From a virus, in the IMG/VR virus record IMGVR_UViG_3300032333_000117, positions 1-30,744 of that record: 30,744 nt of DNA. One strand, written 5' to 3'. The translations under genes were made by a program, and so were the position numbers. Numbering within the stretch: the first letter of the stretch is position 1; each line of letters starts with the position of its first letter. Positions 1 through 8,078 of this stretch are shown one piece after another. The notes under the pieces were generated by a model. It searched no databases. It was not told where the DNA came from and saw only the letters and a program-made list of their open reading frames with translations.

Positions 1-989
1 GAACGTATCTTTCCTCGGTGGGGGCATTTCTCGCACGCAGAAGGGTTGTCCTTCTCGAACGTAATGCACAAGTGCGGCGCTGTTATGGACGCTGCTATCT
101 TGTCTGTCTCCACCGGGTCGTAACCAGAGTACCCCTTGGATATCAGGTGTACTGCTTTGTTACCTTCCTCACAGTGCTTGGCAATCGACAACGCGTGCAA
201 CCACTCCGGGTACGACAGCTCGTCTGGTTGCTCCACTGCCTTCTTGATCTGCGCGCATCCGCTTCCGCTCACCGTACGTTCTATCAACCTGCGGAACGAT
301 TTAGTGTAGTTACCAAGCGTCGCCTGCATGTCCTGCTGGTCTTCCGCAGAGTAGTCCCGCACCTGCACCACCGGGATGAGATACTCGGGAAACGCAGCGG
401 AGATAGACGCAAGCGAGTGCACAGTGCCTGTGTCCCTGAACACCTGTACTGCCAGCGGGGGATCGCCCTTGTAGTTGTGGGTGCCCGGGACTCGTAGTAT
501 GCGGGCGGCATCGGCGGTAACAGCCGGGTCGATCTGCAGCCCTTCCTGTATGCACGCAGCCTTGAGACGCTCTGCGACAGGTAACCATTCATCGTGGCCA
601 CACTCTCGGTCCAGCACCCAGTACACATGCACCCCACGCCCGGAGTTTACTATGATGCTAGGCTTGGGTAGACGCAGTGATCTGCAGAACTCCTGCAACG
701 CTTTGATCGCGTCCAGCTGTGTAGGGTAAGGCTTGGTCTCCCCGCAATCCAAGTCAAGGAACAATGACTTCAGAGAGACTACGTTATCTGCCTTGCGGGA
801 CGACTCGTCCGCGAAAGTAGCAAGTGCAAAGTACGCATCATAACCCTGCTGATCTAGGGCTTCGGCTGCGCTAATAAGTGTGTCGATCGTGGGGTAGAAC
901 CGTTGTATTGTGCGACCATTTTTTATTCCTACTGCGCAGTAGGTGCCGCTACATCCCAACAGTTCGCTGAGAAATTTTTTTGTGTCCAT
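1..989 (-). CDS. Archaeo-eukaryotic-type primase (AEP), C-terminal part cut by window edge
   Basis: An open frame runs from an ATG at 989 to the window edge with no stop (about 329 residues), so the C-terminus lies outside. The sequence shows the three AEP primase/polymerase motifs in order: FLDLDCG (acidic D79 and D81), SGRGVHVYW (H121) and RILRVPGTHN (about residues 163-172). Near the cut end is a cysteine pair in SACEKCPHRGK, a motif common after the catalytic domain of phage primases. AEP enzymes make primers for DNA replication; in phages they are often fused or linked to a helicase, which could lie beyond the edge. The ribosome-binding site at 989 is weak. It is the last gene of the leftward replication block and lies just past a terminator hairpin. 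Family call is by motif; exact phage subfamily is not determined. Confidence 0.8.
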   Translation of the reverse strand, partial: MDTKKFLSELLGCSGTYCAVGIKNGRTIQRFYPTIDTLISAAEALDQQGYDAYFALATFADESSRKADNVVSLKSLFLDLDCGETKPYPTQLDAIKALQEFCRSLRLPKPSIIVNSGRGVHVYWVLDRECGHDEWLPVAERLKAACIQEGLQIDPAVTADAARILRVPGTHNYKGDPPLAVQVFRDTGTVHSLASISAAFPEYLIPVVQVRDYSAEDQQDMQATLGNYTKSFRRLIERTVSGSGCAQIKKAVEQPDELSYPEWLHALSIAKHCEEGNKAVHLISKGYSGYDPVETDKIAASITAPHLCITFEKDNPSACEKCPHRGKIR

Positions 990-1016
990 AACTGCCGCAT
1001 CGTTTAAGAGATAGAA

Positions 1017-1036
1017 AGGGGGGCCAAGACCCCCCT
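1017..1036 (-). terminator. Hairpin terminator between ssDNA-binding-like gene and primase
   Basis: A 7-bp stem of AGGGGGG and CCCCCCT encloses a 6-nt loop, just downstream of the minus-strand stop at 1063. On the minus strand it is followed by TTTCTATCTCTT, a short U-rich tail. It looks like a rho-independent terminator or attenuator that would limit transcription into the primase gene. Confidence 0.6.
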
Positions 1037-1062
1037 AATAACTTGTGCAAGCTTTGCGACGA

Positions 1063-2001
1063 TTAGTCGTCGTCAAATTCGTTCAGTAAGCTTGCCAAGT
1101 CAGCCGAAGGCGCGGGAGCTGCCGGTTTCTTTTTGTTCTCACGCAGCTTGGGCTCAGGAGCTTGTTCTTCTGCATCATCGCCAGCTCCACTAAACATATC
1201 TTTCTCAGGCGCGGGGCTCGGCTTTGCAGGGGCTGCGTTCGCTTTCGGTAGTGCAGGGGCGTCGTCCTTATCCTTCGGCTTGACTACCAACTTGACGAGG
1301 CGCGCAGTTTCCGGGTCTTTCTGTGCGTTGATCGCCAGCATCAGCTCGGGCTCCTTAAGAGGACGAACCGGTTTGAACAACAACTTGGGAGTGCTGCTGT
1401 TGGTATCGAATCGGATTTCAGTAAGGACTGCGGCCAACGGAGTTTTGTTCTGGTTAAGGTAGCGAGCGTATGCCTGCATCGCCATGCGCTTCAGGTCGTC
1501 CCCAAAGATGCTGGTAGCGGGCAGGTCAAGCTGATACACCGTGTTGGATGTCACGTTACCGTCTTCATCCGCCAGCATTACTGCAACGCGTTGACGGAAT
1601 CGGCAAGCACGGGACTCGCCCTGTCCAGAGCCCTTGATGTTCTGTGGGCAGTCAAAGCATGCGGCGGACTGACGGTCTGACGCGATAACTTCCCCCGCAG
1701 GGCGCCCGGTTTGTGTGTCTGACGACCAGCAGGTCGGTGGGTTGGACTCGCCTGCAACGTACTGCCCGGCGAAGTACATACGTGAGATCGGAGCAGCCTT
1801 GACCACTACGGTCAGAATCTTGCGTTCCTCTAGTTCGGCAACTTCTTTGCCGTTTACTACTTTGCGGAATACACCGCCACGAATGCTGATACGCGAAGTG
1901 GAGTTAAACTCCCCACCAGTGAGATTTTTCTCAGGTTCAAGCTGTGCGAGCAGTTCATGATAGCTAGCGGGAAGGTTATTAAACAGCGATACATCGTTCA
2001 T
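1063..2001 (-). CDS. Putative phage ssDNA-binding protein with zinc-type cysteines and acidic tail
   Basis: This 312-residue protein belongs, by its central pattern, to a protein family common in tailed phages. It has a cysteine set at C91, C115, C118 and C133 within PPTCWSSD, CFDCPQNIKGSG and RACRF, which could bind one zinc ion. The C-terminal third is low in complexity (Pro, Ala, Lys, Glu) and ends LLNEFDDD. An acidic tail of this kind is a hallmark of single-strand binding proteins, where it docks partner enzymes. The position between the replication genes and the primase fits such a role. The function is inferred from the architecture and context; an OB fold cannot be confirmed by eye. 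A terminator follows at 1017-1036. Confidence 0.6.
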   Translation of the reverse strand: MNDVSLFNNLPASYHELLAQLEPEKNLTGGEFNSTSRISIRGGVFRKVVNGKEVAELEERKILTVVVKAAPISRMYFAGQYVAGESNPPTCWSSDTQTGRPAGEVIASDRQSAACFDCPQNIKGSGQGESRACRFRQRVAVMLADEDGNVTSNTVYQLDLPATSIFGDDLKRMAMQAYARYLNQNKTPLAAVLTEIRFDTNSSTPKLLFKPVRPLKEPELMLAINAQKDPETARLVKLVVKPKDKDDAPALPKANAAPAKPSPAPEKDMFSGAGDDAEEQAPEPKLRENKKKPAAPAPSADLASLLNEFDDD

Positions 2002-2026
2002 AAAAGGTCCTCAAGAGTTTTAGTGG

Positions 2027-2293
2027 TTATTCGCCGAAATCAAATTCGAGTTGCACGGGGGCGGGGTGGGAATCTACAACGTCCGCCCCGTCTTGTGCAA
2101 CACCAACTGAGCCCGTGTCGACGCCACGGAGTGCTTGTACTACATCTGCTAAATGAAACCGGTAGGTCTTCCCTACCTGAATATACGATGAGCGAGGGAT
2201 GTACCCACGCTTCACCCACTGCCTAACCGTAGATACTTTCACGTGTAGATGCGCGGCAAGGGCGTCAATAGGTACATAAGCGTCAAAGTGCAT
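2027..2293 (-). CDS. Small helix-turn-helix (MerR/excisionase-type) DNA-binding protein
   Basis: The 88-residue product begins with a winged-helix-like segment, VPIDALAAHLHVKVSTVRQWVKRGYIP, followed by GKTYRFHLADVVQAL. This is the pattern of the HTH_17/excisionase and MerR-like DNA-binding fold: helix, turn, recognition helix with VRQW, wing, and a final helix. Residues after about 57 look disordered and end acidic (ELEFDFGE-like). It overlaps the stop of the upstream gene by one base, so the two are probably translated together. No integrase is in the window, so calling it an excisionase is not justified. It could be a transcription regulator or a replication accessory protein. Confidence 0.7.
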   Translation of the reverse strand: MHFDAYVPIDALAAHLHVKVSTVRQWVKRGYIPRSSYIQVGKTYRFHLADVVQALRGVDTGSVGVAQDGADVVDSHPAPVQLEFDFGE

Positions 2294-2703
2294 TATTTCC
2301 TCCGTACGGTAATAGTGTATTCGCTTTCCACATTCAGCCCCGGGGGAAGCTTGTCGGGGTTCTCTTCCAAAAAAGTGCGCATGTTGGTCTGGTGAAGTCG
2401 CTTCTCCAGAAGGTCCAACGCGTTGTTGTCCACAATAAACTGGTTCATCGACGCCCAGTCCGAGGTCCAGTACTTGCGCTTGACCGACCGATAAAATGTA
2501 CCGGAGGATGTGCGGACAGACTCCGCTCCAGAAGCATTGCAGTGTTCAAGCAGAGCCGCCTTGATGATATCCATCTTGGTGGTTAGCTCTCCTTCTTTCT
2601 CATTGAACTCTTGCTGCAGTGCAGATTTCTTGTCTCTAAGCTTAACGTATACATCAACTAGCTTATCGAGGCCGACTAGGTCGGCTTCTGTTTCAGCATT
2701 CAT
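2293..2703 (-). CDS. Conserved phage protein of unknown function, N-terminal coiled coil
   Basis: This 136-residue protein has a predicted coiled coil over about residues 15-50 (LVDVYVKLRDKKSALQQEF and following heptads). A compact C-terminal part follows, with SGTFYRSVKRKYWTSDW and ESEYTITVRRK. Proteins of this shape are frequent next to phage replication genes, but I do not know an assigned function. It is the first gene after a recognisable promoter at 2739-2766, so it probably heads a short transcript with the HTH protein and the ssDNA-binding-like protein. Confidence 0.6.
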   Translation of the reverse strand: MNAETEADLVGLDKLVDVYVKLRDKKSALQQEFNEKEGELTTKMDIIKAALLEHCNASGAESVRTSSGTFYRSVKRKYWTSDWASMNQFIVDNNALDLLEKRLHQTNMRTFLEENPDKLPPGLNVESEYTITVRRK

Positions 2704-2738
2704 AGCGGTGTCCTTCTTTGTTTTTTAGGGGTTAGCAG

Positions 2739-2766
2739 TATATAGCGCGGTTAAATCAAGTTTCAA
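2739..2766 (-). promoter_or_regulatory. Sigma70-type promoter, leftward, before the 2703 gene
   Basis: On the minus strand a -35 box TTGAAA (2766-2761) and a -10 box TATATA (2744-2739) are separated by 16 bp. The element overlaps the 3' end of the SNF2 gene and lies about 36 bp before the ATG at 2703. Confidence 0.6.
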
Positions 2767-4297
2767 GCATTTCGTTATAGAATTCTACAATTTTAGAATG
2801 TACGTCCACTCGTTCGTCTAACATCTTGTACATCTTCTTCTCAACCGCTGAGCCTTGCAGTTGTATCACAGTGCAGCGGTTCTTTTGCCCAGAGCGGTGT
2901 ACGCGAGCGTTAGCTTGCGCGTATGTCTCCAGTGACGGTACAGGCCCCCACCATACGACGGTGTTAGCAGCGGTAAGCGTGACACCGTGTGCAGCGGCTT
3001 GCGGCTGTATGATAAGGACTCGTGGGTCTTCAGTGGTCTGGAAGCGGGAGAATATGTCCGTCCTCTGACGCACCGATACATCGCCTGCAATGACTGCGTT
3101 GGTGATCCCGTCCTTAGTCAGCGCCTCTGCCAGCATGGCTATCGCGTGTTTGAACGGCACAAACACCAGCACTTTATGGCTGGACTCATCGATAACTTCC
3201 CGCAGCACCTTGTACCGGTGCTTGATGTCGAACTCCACTATCTCTTTGGTGTCGGTGTACACAGCGCCTGAAGCTACTTGTAGTAACTTGTTCATAACGA
3301 TAGCGGCGTTCATCGCTGTAATTTGTTCGCCTGCTGCTATCGTGATCATCTGATCGCGGATCGCTTTGTAGTACTGCTTCTGCTGCGAGGTCATCTCCAC
3401 TTCACGCTTGGCATACGTAAGCTCTGGCAGGTCAAGGCACTGTTCTTTTGTATACCGGATCGCTGGCTGTAGTGCGTTGTACACAATAGTGGGGGCATTC
3501 GGACGAGGCGCCCACTTGAACTTAGTCACCTTGCACATGACCATCTCGCGGAACTCCGACATCGATCTCGGTACACCCATCGGGTTTATCAGCTTTGCCA
3601 GACCGTATGCATCCACAGGGGACTGTGCCGCTGGAGTCCCGGTCATCAACCACAACCAAGTCTCTGGGCGGATGATGTTACGCAAACTCTTCCACCGCTT
3701 GGATTGCGGGTTCTTGTAGTGGGTTCCTTCGTCCACGATGATGAGATCGAACTTCGCCATAGCAATGTGGTCTTCTACGATCTCGATACCGTCGTAGTTA
3801 ATTATCACAAACTCGGCACTACCTCTCATGATCTCGCGCCGCTTCTCCTTGCTGCCGTGTGCAATATCTACAGTACGGTGCATGGCGAACGTGAACAGGT
3901 CGGCGCGCCATGCCGAGTCCATAATCGACAGCGGGCATATGATCAGGACTCGTTTGACCTTCTTCTCCAGCATGAGGAAGTCTGCCGCCCATATCGCCGA
4001 TGCGGTCTTCCCAGTGCCTTGTTCGTTAAAACAAAACGCCCTACGGTGCATTGTCAGAAACGCTGCCGTGGTTTTCTGGTGGTCAAACGGCTTGTACTTG
4101 CCCGGCCAGTTGTACCTACCCACGATGGGCGACTGGATGTTTTTCATGTTCATGTTACGCAGTACCTGCGACTCATCCACGCCCCATTTGACCAGCACTT
4201 CGTTACTGCCCACTTGGCGACTTGTTGGTATCGCAGACGTGATTCTACTCGGGTCACGTACTCGGAAGAGTAGCCCCCGGTTGTCTACTATTTGCAT
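2756..4297 (-). CDS. SNF2/RAD54-type DEAD-box helicase or DNA translocase
   Basis: The 513-residue protein has the two RecA-like lobes of a superfamily 2 enzyme of the SNF2 group. Visible motifs are I, NEQGTGKTAS (GKT at residues 96-98); II, IIVDEGTHYKN (DEGTH at about 189-193, where SNF2 proteins have DEAH/DEGH); III, LMTGTPAAQSP; and VI, NARVHRSGQKNR near residue 475. The HRxGQ signature is typical of SNF2 ATPases. Such phage enzymes use ATP to move along DNA, remodel nucleoprotein or assist replication and repair. The ATG at 4297 follows an AGGAG ribosome-binding site. It sits with polymerase and nuclease genes in the leftward replication operon. The exact role is not known. Confidence 0.88.
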   Translation of the reverse strand: MQIVDNRGLLFRVRDPSRITSAIPTSRQVGSNEVLVKWGVDESQVLRNMNMKNIQSPIVGRYNWPGKYKPFDHQKTTAAFLTMHRRAFCFNEQGTGKTASAIWAADFLMLEKKVKRVLIICPLSIMDSAWRADLFTFAMHRTVDIAHGSKEKRREIMRGSAEFVIINYDGIEIVEDHIAMAKFDLIIVDEGTHYKNPQSKRWKSLRNIIRPETWLWLMTGTPAAQSPVDAYGLAKLINPMGVPRSMSEFREMVMCKVTKFKWAPRPNAPTIVYNALQPAIRYTKEQCLDLPELTYAKREVEMTSQQKQYYKAIRDQMITIAAGEQITAMNAAIVMNKLLQVASGAVYTDTKEIVEFDIKHRYKVLREVIDESSHKVLVFVPFKHAIAMLAEALTKDGITNAVIAGDVSVRQRTDIFSRFQTTEDPRVLIIQPQAAAHGVTLTAANTVVWWGPVPSLETYAQANARVHRSGQKNRCTVIQLQGSAVEKKMYKMLDERVDVHSKIVEFYNEMLET

Positions 4298-4300
4298 GCG

Positions 4301-4651
4301 TTACTCTCCTAGCGCCTCTAGTCTACGTATTTCTCGTTCTTCTTTCAGCGGCTTCAGCTTAAAAAAATGTATGTGTTCAGGATGCTTGGCGCAAAACTTC
4401 CGTGCGTAAAAAGCGATATGGTCGTTCGATATCTTGAACTCTCTACCAGTAGTCTCTATGGCCGTGTGCCACCGCACACGGTTCATAACTGCCCAATGAG
4501 AGTACCGAGGTCTACCAGAAGCAGCAGCTTCTAGCGAGAAACGTTCAAACGCCATCCACACACTCGGGTTCTTGTTATGCCAATCCCGCCATTCCGCTAT
4601 TCTCGCTTCGACCTTCTTTCTTAGCATGCTTAGTTTTACTTCGTCATGCAT
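4301..4651 (-). CDS. Conserved phage protein, unknown function
   Basis: A basic 116-residue protein with a recognisable core, RYSHWAVMNRVRWHTAIETTG then FKISNDHIAFYARKF. Similar sequences occur beside phage helicase and nuclease genes, but I know no assigned role. The N-terminal helix (RKKVEARIAEWRDWH) is amphipathic. The ATG at 4651 is preceded by GGAGGG at suitable spacing; an internal ATG at residue 9 is an alternative. It ends 4 bp before the SNF2 start, suggesting coupled translation. Confidence 0.6.
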   Translation of the reverse strand: MHDEVKLSMLRKKVEARIAEWRDWHNKNPSVWMAFERFSLEAAASGRPRYSHWAVMNRVRWHTAIETTGREFKISNDHIAFYARKFCAKHPEHIHFFKLKPLKEEREIRRLEALGE

Positions 4652-4654
4652 GCA

Positions 4655-4933
4655 TCATCCCTCCTTCTTCTTTTTGTAATTGCGGGACCGGTTCTTCTTC
4701 ACACTCTCGACCTTGTACCCGTCAGCGTTGGTGCCACCCTTGCTCAGGGGTTTGTTGTGGCTTACGTCCTTACCCTCTCTGCGGTCGGCTTTGCCGTTCC
4801 CGTTCGCGTCCTTGCCGGTCTTGTCTACAGCTCGGCGGGCTCTCTGTCGCTCCATGCGGTTCTCGTGTTCTCCACGTTCTTTCTGTTGTTCGTACTCTTT
4901 TTTATACGGTCTGGGTTTGTTCACGTACGGCAT
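4655..4933 (-). CDS. Small basic HNH-like nuclease candidate
   Basis: This 92-residue, very lysine- and arginine-rich protein contains GKDVSHNKPLSKGGTN (residues about 54-69) followed by NRSRNY. That resembles the core of HNH endonucleases in phages, where D-x-x-H-x-x-P-L-S-x-G-G-x-N provides the metal-binding His (H59) and the later Asn/Arg complete the finger. The usual zinc-binding CxxC pairs are absent, so this would be a short, cysteine-free type. The region RARRAVDKTGKDANGNGKAD before it is loop-like. It could act in packaging or in recombination, but it may be only a DNA-binding relic. It has a good AGGAG ribosome-binding site. Confidence 0.55.
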   Translation of the reverse strand: MPYVNKPRPYKKEYEQQKERGEHENRMERQRARRAVDKTGKDANGNGKADRREGKDVSHNKPLSKGGTNADGYKVESVKKNRSRNYKKKKEG

Positions 4934-4942
4934 ACTATTCTC

Positions 4943-5626
4943 CTATCTCTTTCCGTTATGCGGGCATTCAGTCACTACACAATGTGCTTTACACAGCCCA
5001 GTTGGTTTCGGGTTCCACACACCGTTGTTGTACGCTTTCTCCAGCGTGCCATACTCCTGCATCCATTTGCTCCACAACTCGGGCTTACGTTCTACGGTAT
5101 ACACTTCTGAAATAACTGCCGGACATACTACAAACAACAAACCACCTTTCACTAATTTGATCTCAGGGAAATGCGTGAACACGCACAGCGCCATCAACTC
5201 CAGCTGCCCCTTGTCTGCGTACTTGGTGTTGCGTCCGGTCTTATAGTCCAGCACCTTGGCAACACCGCGCTCTCTGTTCAGTATGATCAAATCAGCAATT
5301 CCTCTGTACCACACTTGCGGGTCGTAAAACCCGCACGGCTCTAGGTTAGTCGTGAGCCCCATCTTGTGCTCACATAGTTTCTCACCTGAAGTGCCTTTCA
5401 ACTTTTGTAAAGCTTCACTAGCGTAATCAAACCGGGGGTCCAGTTCACTCACTTCCCCCTTCATGTATAACTCAGCTGCCTTGTGGAACTCGTTACCGTA
5501 CAGTATTGCCTCGGTCGCGAAGTTCTCTTCGTAATCTTTCTTCACCTTGAGGTGGTAGTACTTTTTAGGGCACTGGATAAACGTCTTTATGCTACTGAAG
5601 GACCAGACTGGTCTTTTGCTTTCCAC
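4943..5626 (-). CDS. PD-(D/E)XK nuclease, Cas4/RecB-like with probable Fe-S cluster
   Basis: The 227-residue protein has the RecB/Cas4-type order: FIQCPKKYYHLK with C19, then GNEFHKAAE with H48, RGIADLIIL with D112, VLDYKTGR with D127 and K129, then QLELMAL with Q141. The C-terminal cysteines C212, C216 and C221 (LCKAHC...ECPHN) together with C19 match the four-cysteine iron-sulphur site of Cas4 and AddB nucleases. These enzymes resect DNA ends; in phages they serve recombination, replication or host DNA breakdown. The start lies 40 bp inside the polymerase gene, so the two are translationally linked. There is no CRISPR locus here, so a Cas4 name would mislead. Confidence 0.82.
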   Translation of the reverse strand: MESKRPVWSFSSIKTFIQCPKKYYHLKVKKDYEENFATEAILYGNEFHKAAELYMKGEVSELDPRFDYASEALQKLKGTSGEKLCEHKMGLTTNLEPCGFYDPQVWYRGIADLIILNRERGVAKVLDYKTGRNTKYADKGQLELMALCVFTHFPEIKLVKGGLLFVVCPAVISEVYTVERKPELWSKWMQEYGTLEKAYNNGVWNPKPTGLCKAHCVVTECPHNGKR

Positions 5627-7464
5627 TTAGTACAAGCTCCATAGTTCTTCCCGATTTCCACGTCACCACGCACTGGTAAACCTTTGGCCCAGTCCGGGGT
5701 GTACCGCATACAGGCGTCGATGTAGCGCGCAGCTTCCTCGACTTCGTCGTCGCGTACACAACATACCACAGAATCGTGCACTGTTAGGAGCACCCGGTAC
5801 TGCTTGGCTATCTCTAACATTTGTTCCGCTATTATACAGCGTGCTATTCCCTGACACACATTCTCAACTATTTTGCCCCCGTACAGGTTGACCGGCCCTT
5901 TACGTGTTTTGTAGGTGTAGTTGACGAACTCCCCCTGCAGCTTCGCCTCGAGCCCTTCGTACCGCATGAGCAGCCCGGAGGGGAGGATGATGCCTTGCTC
6001 CAACGTACTTATACGTAACACACCCTTGCGTCCAAACTCGTACGCTTCCCGCAGGTACAGGCCCTTGAGTGTGGTCTGTGCGTCCTGCCACAGCTTTGCC
6101 ACAGACTGGTTAGCGGAGCGGTATGTCGAGATGTACAGGGCGCTTTCATCGTCGGTTACATCCACACCGTACGTCTTCAGCTGCTCCTTAAACTTGTTGG
6201 CCCCCATGCCGTACCCTGCACCCAAGATTACGGTCTTGCCTATGACGCGTTGGGCGTCAGTGATCTGCTCAGGAAGTACTCGGAAAATCTTAGACGCCAT
6301 CTGCCGGTACACGTCTTCGCCTTTGGCAAACGCAGCCACCAAGTCGTTCTGCCCAGCCAGCCACGCAAGTACTCGCGCTTCGATCTGTGCGGAGTCAGCC
6401 TGAATAATTGTGTACCCTTCGGGCGCCACCAAGCACTTCTTCAAGACCTTGGCGTTCTTGCCGCGTGACGGCAGGTTCTGCAGGTTTATTTTATCGTACC
6501 CACCCCAGCGCCCCGTGTGCGCAGCGTAATACTTGATGGGAACTGGCATCGTTTTGCCGCGAGTGGCTATGTCCAAGAACCGCTCTGTACGTGTCTCTTC
6601 AAGCGTGCTCTTCACCCCAAGGCGAGCCCCCACCAACATCTGGACCTTGGCGTCCTCATGCTCCAACAACGACTTGAGCCCCTCGTCCGTCTTGGCAAAG
6701 GCCCATGTCTCCTTGCCAGTGCGGGCGCTGATCTTGGTCGGCGGTACTACTCCCGCACTGCGGAGCACTTCGGCAAACTTCGGGTTCGACATCAACCCAT
6801 CACGGTCTACCCCACATTCTTCGAGCAGCTTCTCCTTCTGGTCCTGCAACGCATCCAGATGTTCCTCCAACAAGTTCACATCCAACTCAAGCGCCGGGTG
6901 GGTGAACATGCGCAAGGTCATGTCTATTATCTTGAGCTCTTTCTTGGGGAACTTGTGCTTCTGCATGAATATCGTAAACAACTTGTGAGTGAGGTCCACG
7001 TCGTTCATGCAGTACTGAGCGTAGGTCTCAAGCTCCTCGGGGGAGAAGTCTTTCCGCCGCTTGCCTTTTGCATTGATGACCTCGTTGCCCTTCTCGCCTA
7101 TGCCGTACATGGTAGCCAGCGCAGCCAGCGATCCGCTCACCTCTAGTCCGTGCAATGCCCGTGCCATGCACAAGGTATCGAGGTACAGCTTGGGGTGGAT
7201 GTCGAACCGCCAAGCCAGCACTGCCCCATCGAACAGGGTGTTGTGCGCCAGCAGTGCCGAGGTTGCCCAGTTGTAGTTCGCGTGGAGGTACTGCTTCACC
7301 TCCCTGTGTTCGCCGCTCAGCCAGATGGTCTCTTCATCGTTGCGTTTTATCCCAACGAGGATTTCCTCGAAATCAGGACTGCGGACGTACTGCTCTGTGG
7401 TCAGCTTTTTGAAGCCGAACTGGTCTGTGTAGTACGTTTCAAAATCGACCGTTATTATGTCCAT
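5587..7464 (-). CDS. Family A DNA polymerase with 3'-5' exonuclease domain
   Basis: The 625-residue enzyme is shorter than bacterial Pol I and lacks a 5' nuclease, like T7-type phage polymerases. The proofreading exonuclease motifs are TVDFETYY (D7, E9), LLAHNTLFDGAVLAW and YCMNDVDLTHKLF. The polymerase motifs are A, IIQADSAQIEARVLAWLAG; B, RVIGKTVILGAGYGMG; and C, LLTVHDSVVC. All catalytic acidic residues are visible, so it should be active. It would replicate the phage genome together with the primase at the left edge and the ssDNA-binding-like protein. The ATG at 7464 follows GAGGG and lies 4 bp after the stop of the upstream small gene. The 3' end overlaps the nuclease gene. Confidence 0.95.
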   Translation of the reverse strand: MDIITVDFETYYTDQFGFKKLTTEQYVRSPDFEEILVGIKRNDEETIWLSGEHREVKQYLHANYNWATSALLAHNTLFDGAVLAWRFDIHPKLYLDTLCMARALHGLEVSGSLAALATMYGIGEKGNEVINAKGKRRKDFSPEELETYAQYCMNDVDLTHKLFTIFMQKHKFPKKELKIIDMTLRMFTHPALELDVNLLEEHLDALQDQKEKLLEECGVDRDGLMSNPKFAEVLRSAGVVPPTKISARTGKETWAFAKTDEGLKSLLEHEDAKVQMLVGARLGVKSTLEETRTERFLDIATRGKTMPVPIKYYAAHTGRWGGYDKINLQNLPSRGKNAKVLKKCLVAPEGYTIIQADSAQIEARVLAWLAGQNDLVAAFAKGEDVYRQMASKIFRVLPEQITDAQRVIGKTVILGAGYGMGANKFKEQLKTYGVDVTDDESALYISTYRSANQSVAKLWQDAQTTLKGLYLREAYEFGRKGVLRISTLEQGIILPSGLLMRYEGLEAKLQGEFVNYTYKTRKGPVNLYGGKIVENVCQGIARCIIAEQMLEIAKQYRVLLTVHDSVVCCVRDDEVEEAARYIDACMRYTPDWAKGLPVRGDVEIGKNYGACTKWKAKDQSGPSVA

Positions 7465-7467
7465 TAG

Positions 7468-7728
7468 TTATACGCCCTCACTCTCTTTCCTTGGGTTCCT
7501 GATTTTCTTCAGCCCGTTGGCCTGTGCTTTCATGTAGTACGGAAGCACACTACTCTTGATACCGCTCACGCCGATGGGCACTTCAGTTGCTTTGTTACCA
7601 GCAGCTTCCCACGCAGCGACATCTTCAGCAAGGCGTTGGCGCAACATATCTCTGCCTTCGTCCGTGCTATCTGCCAGCCTCCAAAACTTGCGGGCCTCAA
7701 TTTGTTTGTGACTTAGTATTCTTGGCAT
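7468..7728 (-). CDS. Small protein of unknown function before DNA polymerase
   Basis: The frame is open from 7755 (95 residues), but I prefer the internal ATG at 7728 (86 residues, MPRILSHKQIEARKFWRLAD). It has a modest GAG upstream and reduces overlap with the cysteine-rich gene to 32 bp. The product is mainly helical: a first half with REQ/DMLRQRLAEDVAAWEAAG-like character and a basic C-terminus (KKIRNPRKESEGV). I recognise no family. It ends 3 bp before the polymerase start, so it is part of the same operon. Confidence 0.55.
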   Translation of the reverse strand: MPRILSHKQIEARKFWRLADSTDEGRDMLRQRLAEDVAAWEAAGNKATEVPIGVSGIKSSVLPYYMKAQANGLKKIRNPRKESEGV

Positions 7729-7858
7729 CGGTATTCTCGTGGCAGTCTTTGTCATGCGCGCAGTTCAGACACAGCACGCCCTCGGTGTACACTGGGTTAC
7801 GGCAGATGGGGTTCTTGTTCTCTGTACCCCACGTGCCTTCTTCGCATTTGCAGCTCAT
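7697..7858 (-). CDS. 53-residue cysteine-rich (zinc-ribbon-like) protein
   Basis: A short frame starts at ATG 7858 and stops at 7697. The product has cysteines C3, C5, C19, C30, C33 and C39 with histidines at 35 and 40, in MSCKCEEGTWG, NPICRNPVYTEG and VLCLNCAHDKDCHE. This spacing suits a small treble-clef or rubredoxin-like zinc site. The ATG overlaps the stop of the upstream gene (ATGA), which implies translational coupling and supports the gene despite its weak own ribosome-binding site. Its 3' end runs into the start of the next gene. Function unknown; small zinc proteins in this position may bind nucleic acid or host proteins. Confidence 0.6.
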   Translation of the reverse strand: MSCKCEEGTWGTENKNPICRNPVYTEGVLCLNCAHDKDCHENTDAKNTKSQTN

Positions 7859-8025
7859 TTTTTCGGTGTCCTCTTGGTTTTGTTATGTGCCTCCAACGGG
7901 GTCAGTGCTTTCTGTGCCTTAATCAGCTCCTCAACCAGCAGGGCTTGCTCTCTTCTTAGTGTATCCACTTCGAGCTTTGCGCGGCGCAGCGCGGCCCACG
8001 GGTTTGTCAGTTCTCTCCAGTTCAT
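7855..8025 (-). CDS. 56-residue coiled-coil protein, unknown
   Basis: ATG at 8025 is preceded by AGAGGAGAC, a strong ribosome-binding site. The product is a nearly continuous amphipathic helix (LRRAKLEVDTLRREQALLVE) with a basic tail ending KRTPKK. The longer open frame reaching 8229 is not needed, since it would run over the upstream gene. It ends in the ATGA overlap with the cysteine-rich gene. No family recognised. Confidence 0.55.
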   Translation of the reverse strand: MNWRELTNPWAALRRAKLEVDTLRREQALLVEELIKAQKALTPLEAHNKTKRTPKK

Positions 8026-8078
8026 GCTTGTCTCCTCTGTGTTTAACGCGGTTCCAGCCAAGTATGTAGTTCGGACTC

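Noticed and set aside
2027-2293. Naming the HTH protein as an excisionase
   Set aside because: Fold fits, but no integrase or attachment site is visible, so the functional name is not supported.
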